From Nocardia iowensis (lineage in GTDB: Bacteria > Actinomycetota > Actinomycetes > Mycobacteriales > Mycobacteriaceae): 64,000 nucleotides of DNA. The stretch lies in contig NZ_CP078145.1 in the NCBI RefSeq assembly GCF_019222765.1, positions 3,968,001 through 4,032,000 on the forward strand, written 5' to 3'. A program made the translations under genes and the position numbers. Shown here piece after piece: positions 25,896-34,850 of the stretch (the first letter of the stretch is position 1; every line of letters starts with the position of its first letter). The notes under the pieces are model-generated. The model was not told the DNA's origin. It saw only the letters and a program-made list of their open reading frames with translations, and made no database searches.

Positions 25896-26378
25896 TCACT
25901 CCCGCCAGGAGGCGGCCGAGAACCCCTGGAGGAACTCCTTGCCCTCGAGCACGCGCAGCCGCCACGGACGCAGCCGCAACAGGCCGATCCCCGGCGATTC
26001 CGGCCCGTCCCAGCCCGGGACGCCGATCCCAGCCGGGTTGTAGCCGAGCGGTTCCGGCGTGCTCCGGAAGAGCTCCCACACCTTCGTTTTCGTCTCGAGG
26101 TCGTCGACCCATTCCGCGCCGCACTCCGCGAGGCAGGTGTCGTGGGTCGGCGCCCAGTAATTGCACGCCACATAGGGGCTGTGCGCGAGGTGCGCGAGTT
26201 TCGCGGGCGTCGGGCCGGTGAAGATCCATCCGGTCAGTTCCTGCCCGTCCCATTCCCAGATCGGATGCAGGATGCGGCTGCGTGGCCGTCCTGCCGGATC
26301 GGTCGTGGAAACGGTGCACCACACGATGCTGTGCGCCATCTCCACGAATGCGGGTGCGATATCGGCCAATTCGGTCAC
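25896..26378 (-). CDS. pyridoxamine 5'-phosphate oxidase-fold (flavin/F420-binding-like) protein
   Basis: 160 aa from GTG 26378, with AGGGTGG upstream; a longer frame extends over the amidase gene but is a shadow. The opening TELADIAPAFVEMAHSIVWCTVSTTDPAGRPRSRILHPIWEWDG and ending RLRPWRLRVLEGKEFLQG are characteristic of a conserved actinobacterial split-barrel family. Such proteins bind FMN or F420 and reduce or oxidise small molecules. The specific reaction is unknown. It follows the amidase gene by 29 bases on the same strand, so they may be co-transcribed. Confidence 0.8.
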   Translation of the reverse strand: MTELADIAPAFVEMAHSIVWCTVSTTDPAGRPRSRILHPIWEWDGQELTGWIFTGPTPAKLAHLAHSPYVACNYWAPTHDTCLAECGAEWVDDLETKTKVWELFRSTPEPLGYNPAGIGVPGWDGPESPGIGLLRLRPWRLRVLEGKEFLQGFSAASWRE

Positions 26379-26407
26379 ATCGGCCACCCTAGCCGTCGAA
26401 CCCGGAT

Positions 26408-27802
26408 TCAGCCCATCGGACGAGGATGCGGCCGAGCCTGCTCGAGTTGCGCGGCAACCGAGAGGATGGTCGTCTCGCCGTTGGTCGGTCCGACCAACTG
26501 CACCGCCAGCGGCAGGCCGTCCGCGCCGACGCCCGCGGGCAGCGACGCCGCCGGGTGCCCGGTCACATTCCACAGCGCCGTGTACGCCACCATCGGAATG
26601 GACGCGATCTGGGCGCGGACGGTATTCGCGCCGTCGAGCACGCCGAGCTGCGGCGGGCGGTTCGCGATGGTGGGGGTGAGCAGCAGATCGCAGTCGGCGA
26701 AGAGTCGATCGGCCTTGCGCGCCAAGGCTTCTCCCCGCCGGATCGCCCATTCCACCACCGGACGCCGTGCCCACGCGCCCAGTGCGATGGTCTGGTGGGT
26801 GCGGCGCTCGAGCAGTTCCGGATGCTCGACCAGCGCGGCTTCTTCCCGCACCCCGCCGAAGAACTGCGGGAAGAAGGCATGTGTCGGTTCGGGATAGTCC
26901 GGGTCCACCTCGAAGACCGAATGACCCAGCTCCGCAAGCAGATTCGCGGTTTCGTGCACCGCACGCACATGCGCGGGATCCGGTTTCACCAGCGGGGTGG
27001 CCGATTTGGTGCTGTACCCGATCCGCAGACCGGCCGTAGATTGCCTGGCCGCCTGCTCGAACGACATCACCGGGTCCGCCGCCGTGAACCGGTCGTGGGG
27101 TGTGTTGCCGCGAATCACGTCATACACGATCGCCGAGTCGAGCACGCCGCGGGTCAACGGCCCGCACACGCCCAGCGCCCACCACAGGTGCTCGTTCGGC
27201 GCGACCGGCACCCGTCCGCGCTGCGGTTTGAGACCGAACAGCCCGCAGCAGGCCGACGGGATCCGGATCGACCCGCCGCCGTCGCCGCCCAGCGCGACCG
27301 GAACCAGCCCCGCCGCAACGGCTGCGGCCGAGCCACCGCTGGAGCCACCGGTCGACCGGCTGCGATCCCACGGATTGCGGGTCACCCCGTAGGTGCTCGA
27401 TTCGGTGAACGGCCACTGCCCGAACTCCGGCATCGCGGTCTTGCCGACGATGACCGCCCCGGCAGCCCGCAACCGCCGCACCACTTCGGCGTCGGCCGCG
27501 GCCGGGGTCGAGTTGGCCCTGGTGCCGAAGGTGGTCACCACACCGGCGACGTCGATCTCGTCCTTGATCGCGATCGGAATGCCGTGCAGCGGGCCGACCG
27601 CCCCCGCCGCGCGTTCCCGATCACGGTCGATCGCCTCGGCGCGGGCCCGCTCGTGCAGCACGCGGGTGAACGCACCGAGTTCCGCGGCCTCGTCGATGCC
27701 GTGCAACGTGGCGTCGACAAGGTCCTGTGTCGACAGCGCCCCCTGTTCCAGCAGCTCGCGCTGCTCGAGCACACCCGCTGATACGACATCCTGGAGATCC
27801 AT
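26408..27802 (-). CDS. amidase (amidase-signature family)
   Basis: 464 aa. The Ser-cisSer-Lys triad is visible: Lys in GIPIAIKDEID (about 79), and the Ser pair in STGGSSGGSAAAVAAGLVPVALGGDGGGSIRIP (about 150-182). GKTAMPEFGQWPFTESSTYG precedes it as in GatA-like amidases. It hydrolyses carboxamides in the cytosol. GatA itself is unlikely because gatB and gatC are absent and the C-terminus differs. The natural substrate is unknown. It forms a likely operon with the oxidase-fold gene downstream. Confidence 0.92.
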   Translation of the reverse strand: MDLQDVVSAGVLEQRELLEQGALSTQDLVDATLHGIDEAAELGAFTRVLHERARAEAIDRDRERAAGAVGPLHGIPIAIKDEIDVAGVVTTFGTRANSTPAAADAEVVRRLRAAGAVIVGKTAMPEFGQWPFTESSTYGVTRNPWDRSRSTGGSSGGSAAAVAAGLVPVALGGDGGGSIRIPSACCGLFGLKPQRGRVPVAPNEHLWWALGVCGPLTRGVLDSAIVYDVIRGNTPHDRFTAADPVMSFEQAARQSTAGLRIGYSTKSATPLVKPDPAHVRAVHETANLLAELGHSVFEVDPDYPEPTHAFFPQFFGGVREEAALVEHPELLERRTHQTIALGAWARRPVVEWAIRRGEALARKADRLFADCDLLLTPTIANRPPQLGVLDGANTVRAQIASIPMVAYTALWNVTGHPAASLPAGVGADGLPLAVQLVGPTNGETTILSVAAQLEQARPHPRPMG

Positions 27803-27951
27803 CTGCTATCGCTCCTCTCGGTCACGCCGCACCGCGTGACCAGCACGACCGAGCCGTCGGGCCGAAGATCCGACAGTAGATAGTCGTATGACCATTTCGC
27901 AATCAATACGGACGGGAATCACAAGGAGTTCAGTATTCCGGTGAACCCGCG

Positions 27952-28761
27952 TCAGTGAGGGTCGGGTTCACCGAGCGGAGTTTCGATGAAGGAGCCGCCG
28001 ATATACGTCGGTGCGGCAGTGGAACCTGCCGGAATGCTTGCGGCGAATCGCTCGGCGTCGTCATTGCTGCGATAACCGAGTTCCTCGGCCTCCCGCAGCG
28101 ACACGACCGCGCGGGTGTTTTTCGATACGCCCCAGATTACCCGGAAGCCCGGACTTTCCGCGGCAAGACATGCTTCCAGTAGCCGCGCCGCGTCGTCCGG
28201 CGATAACCAGGTCGACAGTTCCCGGACATCACGCGGCCGCTCGAAGCACGATCCGATCCGCACGCAGATCACGTCCATGCCGAACCGGGAGTGGTAAAGA
28301 CTGCCCAAGACCTCGATTGCCGCCTTGCTGAATCCGTAATAGGTGTCCGGTCGCGGAGCTGCCTCCGCCGCAATGCCATTCGGACCCGACTCGCCGACGA
28401 TCCGATACCCGACAGCATGATTGCTGGACGCGAGCACGACACGGGAGACGCCCGCCTGTCGAGCGGCTTCCAGAACCGTATGCGTGCCATCGACATTCAC
28501 CGCGAGCAGGCGTTCCCAGCTGTCCTCGCGGCTGATCCCGCCGAGATGGATGATGGCATCCACCTCGCGGCACGCGCTCGCCATGGTGTCGGCGTCGGTC
28601 AGGGAGCCGGTGATGATTTCCACCTGCTCATCCGTTGCGGCAGAGGGGAGTTCGGCCAGGTCCAGCAGTCGCAACACGCGATCGGGGCGGCGTAGTCGGG
28701 CCCGCATGAGGGTGCCGATTCCGCCGCCCGCACCGGTGATCAGAACTCGGTGACCGCCCAT
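27952..28761 (-). CDS. NAD-dependent epimerase/dehydratase (uronate dehydrogenase-like)
   Basis: 269 aa from ATG 28761, with AGAGGAA 5 bases upstream; the longer frame to 28977 covers the permease terminator and 3' end. VLITGAGGGIGTLM is the N-terminal Rossmann motif, and YYGFSKAAIEVL carries the catalytic YxxxK of extended SDR enzymes. DAIIHLGGISREDSWERLLAVNVDGTHTVLEAAR, ASSNHAVGY and the short length are like uronate dehydrogenases, which oxidise glucuronate or galacturonate with NAD. Function by similarity only. Its promoter must lie between it and the permease terminator. Confidence 0.82.
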   Translation of the reverse strand: MGGHRVLITGAGGGIGTLMRARLRRPDRVLRLLDLAELPSAATDEQVEIITGSLTDADTMASACREVDAIIHLGGISREDSWERLLAVNVDGTHTVLEAARQAGVSRVVLASSNHAVGYRIVGESGPNGIAAEAAPRPDTYYGFSKAAIEVLGSLYHSRFGMDVICVRIGSCFERPRDVRELSTWLSPDDAARLLEACLAAESPGFRVIWGVSKNTRAVVSLREAEELGYRSNDDAERFAASIPAGSTAAPTYIGGSFIETPLGEPDPH

Positions 28762-28784
28762 CGGTTCCTCTCTGAAAATAGGGC

Positions 28785-28814
28785 TGGGTGGGTGGCCATT
28801 GGTCCACCCACCCA
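28785..28814 (-). terminator. terminator downstream of the amino acid permease
   Basis: TGGGTGGGTGG (28785-28795) and CCACCCACCCA (28804-28814) form a perfect 11-bp stem with an 8-base loop. On the minus strand the hairpin is followed by GCCCTATTTTC, giving a U tract. It lies about 40 bases after the permease stop. Confidence 0.75.
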
Positions 28815-28853
28815 ACCGATCCGAGGAGCTGGCGTCAGTGCCCCTCGGAGCTC

Positions 28854-30290
28854 CTATACCTTGTCGGCCACCTCGGCCGAACCGGTGCGCTCCAGCTTGG
28901 AGTGCGTCCGCGAGTAGCCGAAGTACACGGCCAGGCCGGCCAGCAGCCAGACCGCGAACCGCACCCAGGTCTCCCACGGCAGCGACCAGATGAGGTAGAG
29001 CGAGAAGCCGATGCCGATGATCGGGACCACCGGCATGAGCGGCAGCTTGAACTCACGCGGCTCGTCGGGCCTGGTGCGCCGCAATACGATCACCGCGACC
29101 GAGACGACGATGAAGGCCATCAGGATGCCGATATTGGTCAGCTCCGCGACCACGGTGATGTCCAGCAGGCCCGCCATCACCGCGGCGCCGATGCCCACGA
29201 TCCAGGTCACCCTGGTCGGCACCTTGCGCACCGGATGCGTCTTGGCGAACCACTCCGGCAGCAGCCCGTCGCGGCTCATCGCGTACCAGACGCGGGTCAC
29301 GCCAAGCATGAAGGTGAGCACCACGGTGACGATGCCGACAATGGCGCCGATCGCGATGATGTTCGCGATGCCCGGCATGCCGACGGACTCGAACGCGGTG
29401 GAGAAGCCGCTCGTCGGGCTGATCTCGGTGTATTTCTGCATGCCGGTCAGCACCAGGGTCGCCAGCACGTACAGCACCATCGCGATGGCCAGCGAGTACA
29501 GGATGGCCTTGGGCAGGTGCTTCTTGCCGTCCGTCGATTCCTCGGCGGCGGTGCTCATCGCGTCGTAGCCGAACACCGCGAAGAACACGGTGGCCGCGCC
29601 GGTCCACACCGCACCGGCGCCGAACGGGAAGTACGGCGTGTAGTTCGAGCTGTCGATGTGGAAGACACCGAGCACGATGATGAGCAGGACCAGCGCGACC
29701 TTGATGCCCACCGCGACGGTCTCGAACCGGCCGACGCTGCGGATGCCGCGGGAGAGCAGCCACGCCGTGCCGAGGCAGAACAGCACCGCGAAGACGTCGA
29801 TCACATGGCCTTCGCCGGTGCCGCTCGCACCCATCATCCAGTTCGGCAGGTCGACATCCACCTGCCCGAGCAGGAATCGGAAGTAGCCCGACACACCGAT
29901 CGCGACCACCGCCGCCACCGCGATGTACTCCAGCAGCAGATCCCAGCCGATGAACCAGCCCGCGAGCTCACCGAGCGAGACGTAACCGTAGGTGTAGGCG
30001 GAGCCTGCCTTCGGCACCATGCCCGCGAACTCGGCGTAGCAGAGCGCGGCGGCGGCGCTGGCGACACCGGCGATCAGGAACGAGATCAGCACCGACGGAC
30101 CGGTGACGGAGTGCGCGACCGCGCCCGCGAGGGTGAAGATGCCCGCGCCGATGATGCCACCAACGCCGATCGCCGTGAGCTGCCACAGACCGAGCGACCG
30201 CGCCAACTGTTCGTCGGCGGGGGCGCCCTCATCGATCTCCCCCATGGGTTTGCGGCGCAGCATCTGGCTACGCAACTGCGCGATGGACAT
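28854..30290 (-). CDS. APC-family amino acid permease
   Basis: 478 aa from ATG 30290, with AAAGGAAG 4 bases upstream. About 12 membrane helices. The first has LTAIGVGGIIGAGIFTLAGAVA, the consensus substrate-binding motif of the cationic amino acid transporter/APC group. FFAVFGYDAMSTAAEESTDGKKHLPKAI is the second conserved block. It probably imports amino acids with protons. It lies 165 bases downstream of the proline dehydrogenase gene on the same strand, so proline or a related amino acid is a reasonable but unproven substrate. Confidence 0.9.
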   Translation of the reverse strand: MSIAQLRSQMLRRKPMGEIDEGAPADEQLARSLGLWQLTAIGVGGIIGAGIFTLAGAVAHSVTGPSVLISFLIAGVASAAAALCYAEFAGMVPKAGSAYTYGYVSLGELAGWFIGWDLLLEYIAVAAVVAIGVSGYFRFLLGQVDVDLPNWMMGASGTGEGHVIDVFAVLFCLGTAWLLSRGIRSVGRFETVAVGIKVALVLLIIVLGVFHIDSSNYTPYFPFGAGAVWTGAATVFFAVFGYDAMSTAAEESTDGKKHLPKAILYSLAIAMVLYVLATLVLTGMQKYTEISPTSGFSTAFESVGMPGIANIIAIGAIVGIVTVVLTFMLGVTRVWYAMSRDGLLPEWFAKTHPVRKVPTRVTWIVGIGAAVMAGLLDITVVAELTNIGILMAFIVVSVAVIVLRRTRPDEPREFKLPLMPVVPIIGIGFSLYLIWSLPWETWVRFAVWLLAGLAVYFGYSRTHSKLERTGSAEVADKV

Positions 30291-30455
30291 GTGCTTCCTT
30301 TCGTCCTCCGCGCCACGCGACGATGCGTAACGCAGATCACACTTCGAGCTGTGGTTACTAAATACGACCACAGCGGCCCTGTGATCGGCGAGTTGGCCAA
30401 ATATTGTTCAACACGGTTGGCCAACCGTACGGGCGCGGCTCGATCGCGCCCCGCG

Positions 30456-31424
30456 CTACCGCTGACTACCGGGTTTGAGCGAGCGCAGGAAGAACGCGAC
30501 ATTGGCCGGGCGTTCGGCCAGCCTGCGCATGAAGTAGCCGTACCACTGGTCGCCGTAGGGGACGTAGACCCGCAGATGGTTGCCGTCCTCGACCAGCCTG
30601 CGCTGTTCGGCGTCGCGGATGCCGTACAGCATCTGGAACTCGAACTCGTCGGGCTTGCGACGGGTCGACTCGACACAGTCCTGGGCGGCCTGGATGAGCG
30701 CCGGATCGTGGGTGGCGACCATCGGGTAGCCGTCGCCCAGCATCAGCACGCGCAGACAGCGCAGATAGGACTCGTCGACTTCGGCACGATCCTGATACGC
30801 GACGGACGCAGGTTCCTTGTACGCGCCCTTGCACAAGCGGATCCGGGACCCATGGCCCGACAGTTCCCGGCAATCGCCCTCGGTGCGGTGCAGATACGCC
30901 TGCAACACCGTGCCGAGAGTGGGGAAGTCGGCACGCAGTTCCCGCACGATGGCCAGGGTGGAGTCGGTGGTCGTGTGATCCTCGGCATCGATGGTCACCC
31001 ATGCGCCCGCGGCCTCTGCCGCCACGCAGATCTGGCGCGCGTGGTCGAGCGCGATCGCGTGACCGTCCTGCGGCAGGGACTGGCCGAGGGCCGACAGCTT
31101 GAGCGAGACCTCCAGCGGCCGAACCGATTCCGTGTCCGGCTCGACCTCGAGCCGGGCCAGCGCGGACAGCATGTGCAGATAGTGTGTGACGGTGGTGCGG
31201 GCCTGCTCGATCTCGGTGGTGTCCTCACCGAGGTAGTCGATGGTGACATACCGGCCGGAGGCGAGCAGGGATTGCACGGCGGTCACCGCCTGATCCGCGG
31301 AGTCGCCCGCGACGAACCGGTCGACCAGCTTCTTGGTGGTCCGCATTCGCGTGATGGTGCGCTCCATGCGCGGCGAACGGGACGCGGCCAGCATGGCGGG
31401 CCGCAGCAGTGTGGAGAAGGCCAT
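30456..31424 (-). CDS. proline dehydrogenase
   Basis: 322 aa, monofunctional PRODH length. Conserved blocks include VSLKLSALGQSL, AWVTIDAEDHTTTDSTL, YLHRTEGDCREL, IRLCKGAYKEPASVAYQ, FEFQMLYGIRDAEQRRL and VYVPYGDQWYGYFMRRLAERPANV. They form the FAD-binding TIM barrel with the two Arg of YFMRRL that hold the proline carboxylate. It oxidises proline to delta-1-pyrroline-5-carboxylate and passes electrons to quinones. Start ATG 31424 is only 5 bases after the pruA stop, so the two enzymes of the pathway are co-translated. Confidence 0.95.
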   Translation of the reverse strand: MAFSTLLRPAMLAASRSPRMERTITRMRTTKKLVDRFVAGDSADQAVTAVQSLLASGRYVTIDYLGEDTTEIEQARTTVTHYLHMLSALARLEVEPDTESVRPLEVSLKLSALGQSLPQDGHAIALDHARQICVAAEAAGAWVTIDAEDHTTTDSTLAIVRELRADFPTLGTVLQAYLHRTEGDCRELSGHGSRIRLCKGAYKEPASVAYQDRAEVDESYLRCLRVLMLGDGYPMVATHDPALIQAAQDCVESTRRKPDEFEFQMLYGIRDAEQRRLVEDGNHLRVYVPYGDQWYGYFMRRLAERPANVAFFLRSLKPGSQR

Positions 31425-31429
31425 GAGCG

Positions 31430-33067
31430 CTACGCCTCCTGGTGCGGGTAACGGTGGTCGGTGGCCGGGACGAAGGTTTCCTTGATGGTGCGGGCGGAGG
31501 TCCAGCGCAGCAGGTTCTGTGCCGAGCCTGCCTTGTCATTGGTGCCCGAGGCGCGCGACCCACCGAACGGCTGTTGGCCGACGACCGCGCCGGTGGGCTT
31601 GTCGTTGATGTAGAAATTGCCCGCGGCGAAGCGAAGGCCCTCGGTCGCCGCGCTGATCGCGGTGCGGTCGTCGGCGATGATCGCACCGGTCAGTGCGTAG
31701 GGCGAACCCTTGTCCACCAGTTCCAGGGTCTGCTCGAACGAGCCGCGGACCGAGTCGTCGTAGACGTGGACGGACAGGATCGGGCCGAAGTACTCGGTGT
31801 GGAATGCCTCGTCGGTCGGATCCTCGCCGAGCAGCACGGTCGGGTCGACGAAGTAGCCGACCGAGTCGTCGGCGTGCCCGCCCGCCGCGATCGACAGACT
31901 CGGCGTGACTTTCGCCCGGGCGATGGCCTCGGCGTTCTTGTCGAAGGCGCGCTTGTCGATCAGTGCGCCACCGAAATGGCTGAAGTCGGTGACGTCGCCG
32001 TAGCTCAGCGTGGCGACCTTGTCGACGAACTCGCGACCCATCTTGGCCCACACCGATTTCGGGATGAAGGCGCGCGAGGCGGCCGAGCACTTCTGTCCCT
32101 GGTAGTCGAACGCGCCGCGGATCAGCGCCGTCGTCAGCACATCGGGGTCGGCGGAGCTGTGCGCGAGGACGAAGTCCTTGCCGCCGGTTTCGCCGACGAG
32201 GCGCGGGTAGGCGTTGTAGTCGGCGATGTTCGTCGCGACCGAGCGCCACAGGTGCTGGAACGTCGCGGTGGAGCCGGTGAAGTGGATGCCCGCCAGCCGG
32301 CGGTCGGTCAGCGCGACATCGGAGACCTTCGGTCCCGCGCCGTGCACCATGTTGATCACACCGGGCGGCAGACCGGCCGCCTCCAGCAGTTTCATCGTCC
32401 AGTACGCCGCGACCGACTGGGTCATCGCGGGCTTCCAGATGACGGTGTTGCCCATCAGTGCGGGTGCGGTCGGCAGGTTGCCCGCGATCGCGGTGAAGTT
32501 GAACGGGGTGATCGCGTAGACGAAGCCGTCCAGCGGGCGGTATTCGACCTTGTTCCACACTCCCGGCGCGGAGATCGGCTGGTCGGCGAGGATCTGCCGC
32601 GCGAAATGCACGTTGAAGCGCCAGAAGTCGACGAGCTCGCACGGGCTGTCGATCTCGGCCTGGTAGGCCGTCTTCGACTGCCCCAACATGGTTGCGGCGG
32701 CGATCGTTTCGCGCCACGGGCCGGCCAGCAGATCCGCGGCACGCAGGAATACCGCGGCGCGATCCTCGAACGACAGTGCCCGCCAGGCGGGCGCCGCCGC
32801 GGTGGCCGCCTCGATCGCGTCCTCGACATCGCTCGGCTTCGCGGTGGTGAGGGTGCCGAGCACGGCTGCGTGGCGATGCGGTTGCACCACCTCGATCGTC
32901 TTGCCGGAACTGCGCCGGTGCTCGCCGCCGATGACGTGATGGACCTCGGTCGGGGTCGAGCCGAGTTCGGCGAGCTTGGCCTGCAACCGTGTACGTTCCG
33001 CACTACCGGGGGCGAACGTGCCGACCGGCTCGTTGACCGGCCGCGGTGTGGACACGATGGCGTCCAT
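31430..33067 (-). CDS. pruA: L-glutamate gamma-semialdehyde (P5C) dehydrogenase
   Basis: 545 aa from ATG 33067, with a strong AGGAGG 4 bases upstream; the frame upstream to 33316 overlaps the divergent regulator. The aldehyde dehydrogenase fold carries FNFTAIAGNLPTAPALMGNTVIWKP for NAD, the catalytic Glu in VGETGGKDF, and the catalytic Cys in DYQGQKCSAASR. It oxidises P5C semialdehyde to glutamate with NAD. First gene of the proline catabolic operon with PRODH next. It diverges from a PucR-type activator across 92 bases, the standard layout of proline-induced pru loci in actinobacteria. Confidence 0.96.
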   Translation of the reverse strand: MDAIVSTPRPVNEPVGTFAPGSAERTRLQAKLAELGSTPTEVHHVIGGEHRRSSGKTIEVVQPHRHAAVLGTLTTAKPSDVEDAIEAATAAAPAWRALSFEDRAAVFLRAADLLAGPWRETIAAATMLGQSKTAYQAEIDSPCELVDFWRFNVHFARQILADQPISAPGVWNKVEYRPLDGFVYAITPFNFTAIAGNLPTAPALMGNTVIWKPAMTQSVAAYWTMKLLEAAGLPPGVINMVHGAGPKVSDVALTDRRLAGIHFTGSTATFQHLWRSVATNIADYNAYPRLVGETGGKDFVLAHSSADPDVLTTALIRGAFDYQGQKCSAASRAFIPKSVWAKMGREFVDKVATLSYGDVTDFSHFGGALIDKRAFDKNAEAIARAKVTPSLSIAAGGHADDSVGYFVDPTVLLGEDPTDEAFHTEYFGPILSVHVYDDSVRGSFEQTLELVDKGSPYALTGAIIADDRTAISAATEGLRFAAGNFYINDKPTGAVVGQQPFGGSRASGTNDKAGSAQNLLRWTSARTIKETFVPATDHRYPHQEA

Positions 33068-33159
33068 GGTTCCTCCTGCTTGGTGTGGCAAATAATGAGG
33101 TGAGCCGAAGTCAACACCGGAAAAGTGCCCGGGAAATGGGCTAAAAGGACAAAGATGGG

Positions 33160-34455
33160 ATGAGTGTGTTGTCGAGTTGGCCGAAAGGCGTAGTCGTGGC
33201 TGTTGATAGTGGGCTTGTTGCCGCGGACATCGACCTGTTCGGTCTTGCGCAGATCGTTGCGCAGAACGCGGGTGGCATGGTGTCGATCGAAGACCCGCAG
33301 TCCCATGTGCTGGCATATTCGGCCTCCGACGAGGCCGCCGACCAGATGCGGGTGATGTCGATCCTGGGTAGGGAAGGGCCGCGCGAGTACCTGGCGGTGC
33401 TGCGGAAGTGGGGAGTGTTCGACCGGTTGCGGCGCACCGATGAGGTCATCGATGTGCCCGCGCACGAAGAGTTGAACATCAAGCGCAGGCTCGTGGTCAG
33501 CGTCCGGCATCCGGCCGACGGGGCCGCGCGGGCGCCGCGCGTGCTCGGCGCGATCTGGTTACAGCAGGGCGATCGGCCGTTCAAACCGGACGCGGCGGAG
33601 ATCCTGCGCGGCGCCGCGGCCATCGCGGCCCGCCTCATCTCACGCAGCCTCGACGCGCCGTCCACCGAAGCGCTACTCGTGCAACGGCTGTTCGGTGCGG
33701 GCGCCCCCGTCGACGTCGCGACCGTGGCGAGCGCGCTGAACCTGCCGCTGACCGGTCCGGCCGCCGTGGTCGGGTTCGCCCTCACCGCCACCGAAACCGC
33801 GCCCGCCACTGAACCTTCGGCGCTGGGCAACATGCTTCGCCTGCGCGCCAGCTCATTTCGCAACGACTCGGTGACCGCCACCCTCGGCGACCGGGTCTAC
33901 GTGCTGTTGCCGAGCTACAAGGCCGCGCATGCCGTCACCGCGTGGACCCGCCAACTGGTCGAGCAGCTCGAATCCAAACGCGCACTGGCGCTTCGGGCGG
34001 CCATCGCCTGCCCCGTCGCCGACCTGAGCAGTGTCGCGGATGCCAGGCGCGAGGTCGACCGGGTCCTCGACAGCACCATCGCCACCTATCCGAGAGGCCG
34101 GGTCACCACCCTCGCCGAATCCCGCACCGCCGTCCTGCTCGGCGAAATCCTCGACCTCGTCGGCACTCGCCCCGAATTGCACGATCCCCGCCTGCGCGCA
34201 CTCTCCGACTATGACCTCAAACATTCCGCGAGCCTGCGCGAAAGTGTGGACATCTATCTTCGGGAACACGGCGATGTGCGCAACGCCGCCACCGCCCTGC
34301 AGGTACACCCGAATACCTTGCGCTACCGCATTCGTCGAGTCGAAGACATCCTTCGGATAGACCTCACCGATCCCGCCGACCGGCTGTTGCTGGAGATTCA
34401 GCTCGCGTTGCATCGGCGGGAACACGGGCGGGACGGTGGGTCCACGCCCCGCTGA
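33160..34455 (+). CDS. PucR-family activator of proline utilisation (PruR-like)
   Basis: 431 aa. Residues 20-130 resemble a GAF-like sensory domain (IVAQNAGGMVSIEDPQSHVLAYS). The middle has a GGDEF-like/PucR fold (VVGFALTAT to RVYVLLPSY). The C-terminus holds the PucR HTH, LREHGDVRNAATALQVHPNTLRYRIRRVEDIL. Divergent from pruA, it is the probable proline or P5C-responsive activator of the operon, as shown for PruR-type PucR proteins in other actinobacteria. Start ATG 33160 follows AAAGGAC. Confidence 0.88.
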   Translation: MSVLSSWPKGVVVAVDSGLVAADIDLFGLAQIVAQNAGGMVSIEDPQSHVLAYSASDEAADQMRVMSILGREGPREYLAVLRKWGVFDRLRRTDEVIDVPAHEELNIKRRLVVSVRHPADGAARAPRVLGAIWLQQGDRPFKPDAAEILRGAAAIAARLISRSLDAPSTEALLVQRLFGAGAPVDVATVASALNLPLTGPAAVVGFALTATETAPATEPSALGNMLRLRASSFRNDSVTATLGDRVYVLLPSYKAAHAVTAWTRQLVEQLESKRALALRAAIACPVADLSSVADARREVDRVLDSTIATYPRGRVTTLAESRTAVLLGEILDLVGTRPELHDPRLRALSDYDLKHSASLRESVDIYLREHGDVRNAATALQVHPNTLRYRIRRVEDILRIDLTDPADRLLLEIQLALHRREHGRDGGSTPR

Positions 34456-34850
34456 CCGGCCTCGAAAAGGGGTTTGAATGCACCGCGCGGCGCTGACTCT
34501 GCGCGATCGGAATTCTTCGCTGCCGTCGCTGTTATTCGCCGTGGCAGCGAAGCCCTCGCAACCTGCTCGCCTGCGGTAACCGCAGACAGATTCGGGTTTT
34601 CTTGAACGGCGACACGCGTCGCGAGATGTTTGCGCGAACGCCCTAGGTGCGCAAATATGAGAAGCGGAAGACATGAGATCTTCTGCCGCGAATATTTAAT
34701 GAACCCGTTTTTTTTGATGCGTCGGCTCGGTCGTCGGCGACGGGTCTTGCACGTTTCCACATCGTGCGGCCATCGGGCACAGGCAATAACGCTTCTTGTC
34801 GATTACTACGGGTGCTGCCGTGGAACGAGAAACGCGACGAAAGGTATTTC
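34456..34850 (+). promoter_or_regulatory. AT-rich, hairpin-rich leader before the glycosyltransferase operon
   Basis: 395 bases without a credible gene. It contains three stems: CTTCGCTGCC (34515-34524) with GGCAGCGAAG (34543-34552); CTGCGGT/ACCGCAG (34571-34585); and TTTGCGC (34629-34635) with GCGCAAA (34649-34655). An AT-rich stretch and a run of eight T at 34708-34715 follow. The composition is unlike the flanking genes. It could be a long regulated 5' leader or a small RNA gene. It is not a class I can name. Confidence 0.5.

Noticed and set aside
28788..31451. 887-aa open frame on the plus strand
   Set aside because: It lies antisense to the permease and proline dehydrogenase genes, is rich in His/Arg/Asp repeats typical of GC-shadow frames, and has no family motifs.
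31442..33103. 553-aa plus-strand frame opposite pruA
   Set aside because: Antisense shadow of pruA, with no recognisable domain or ribosome site.
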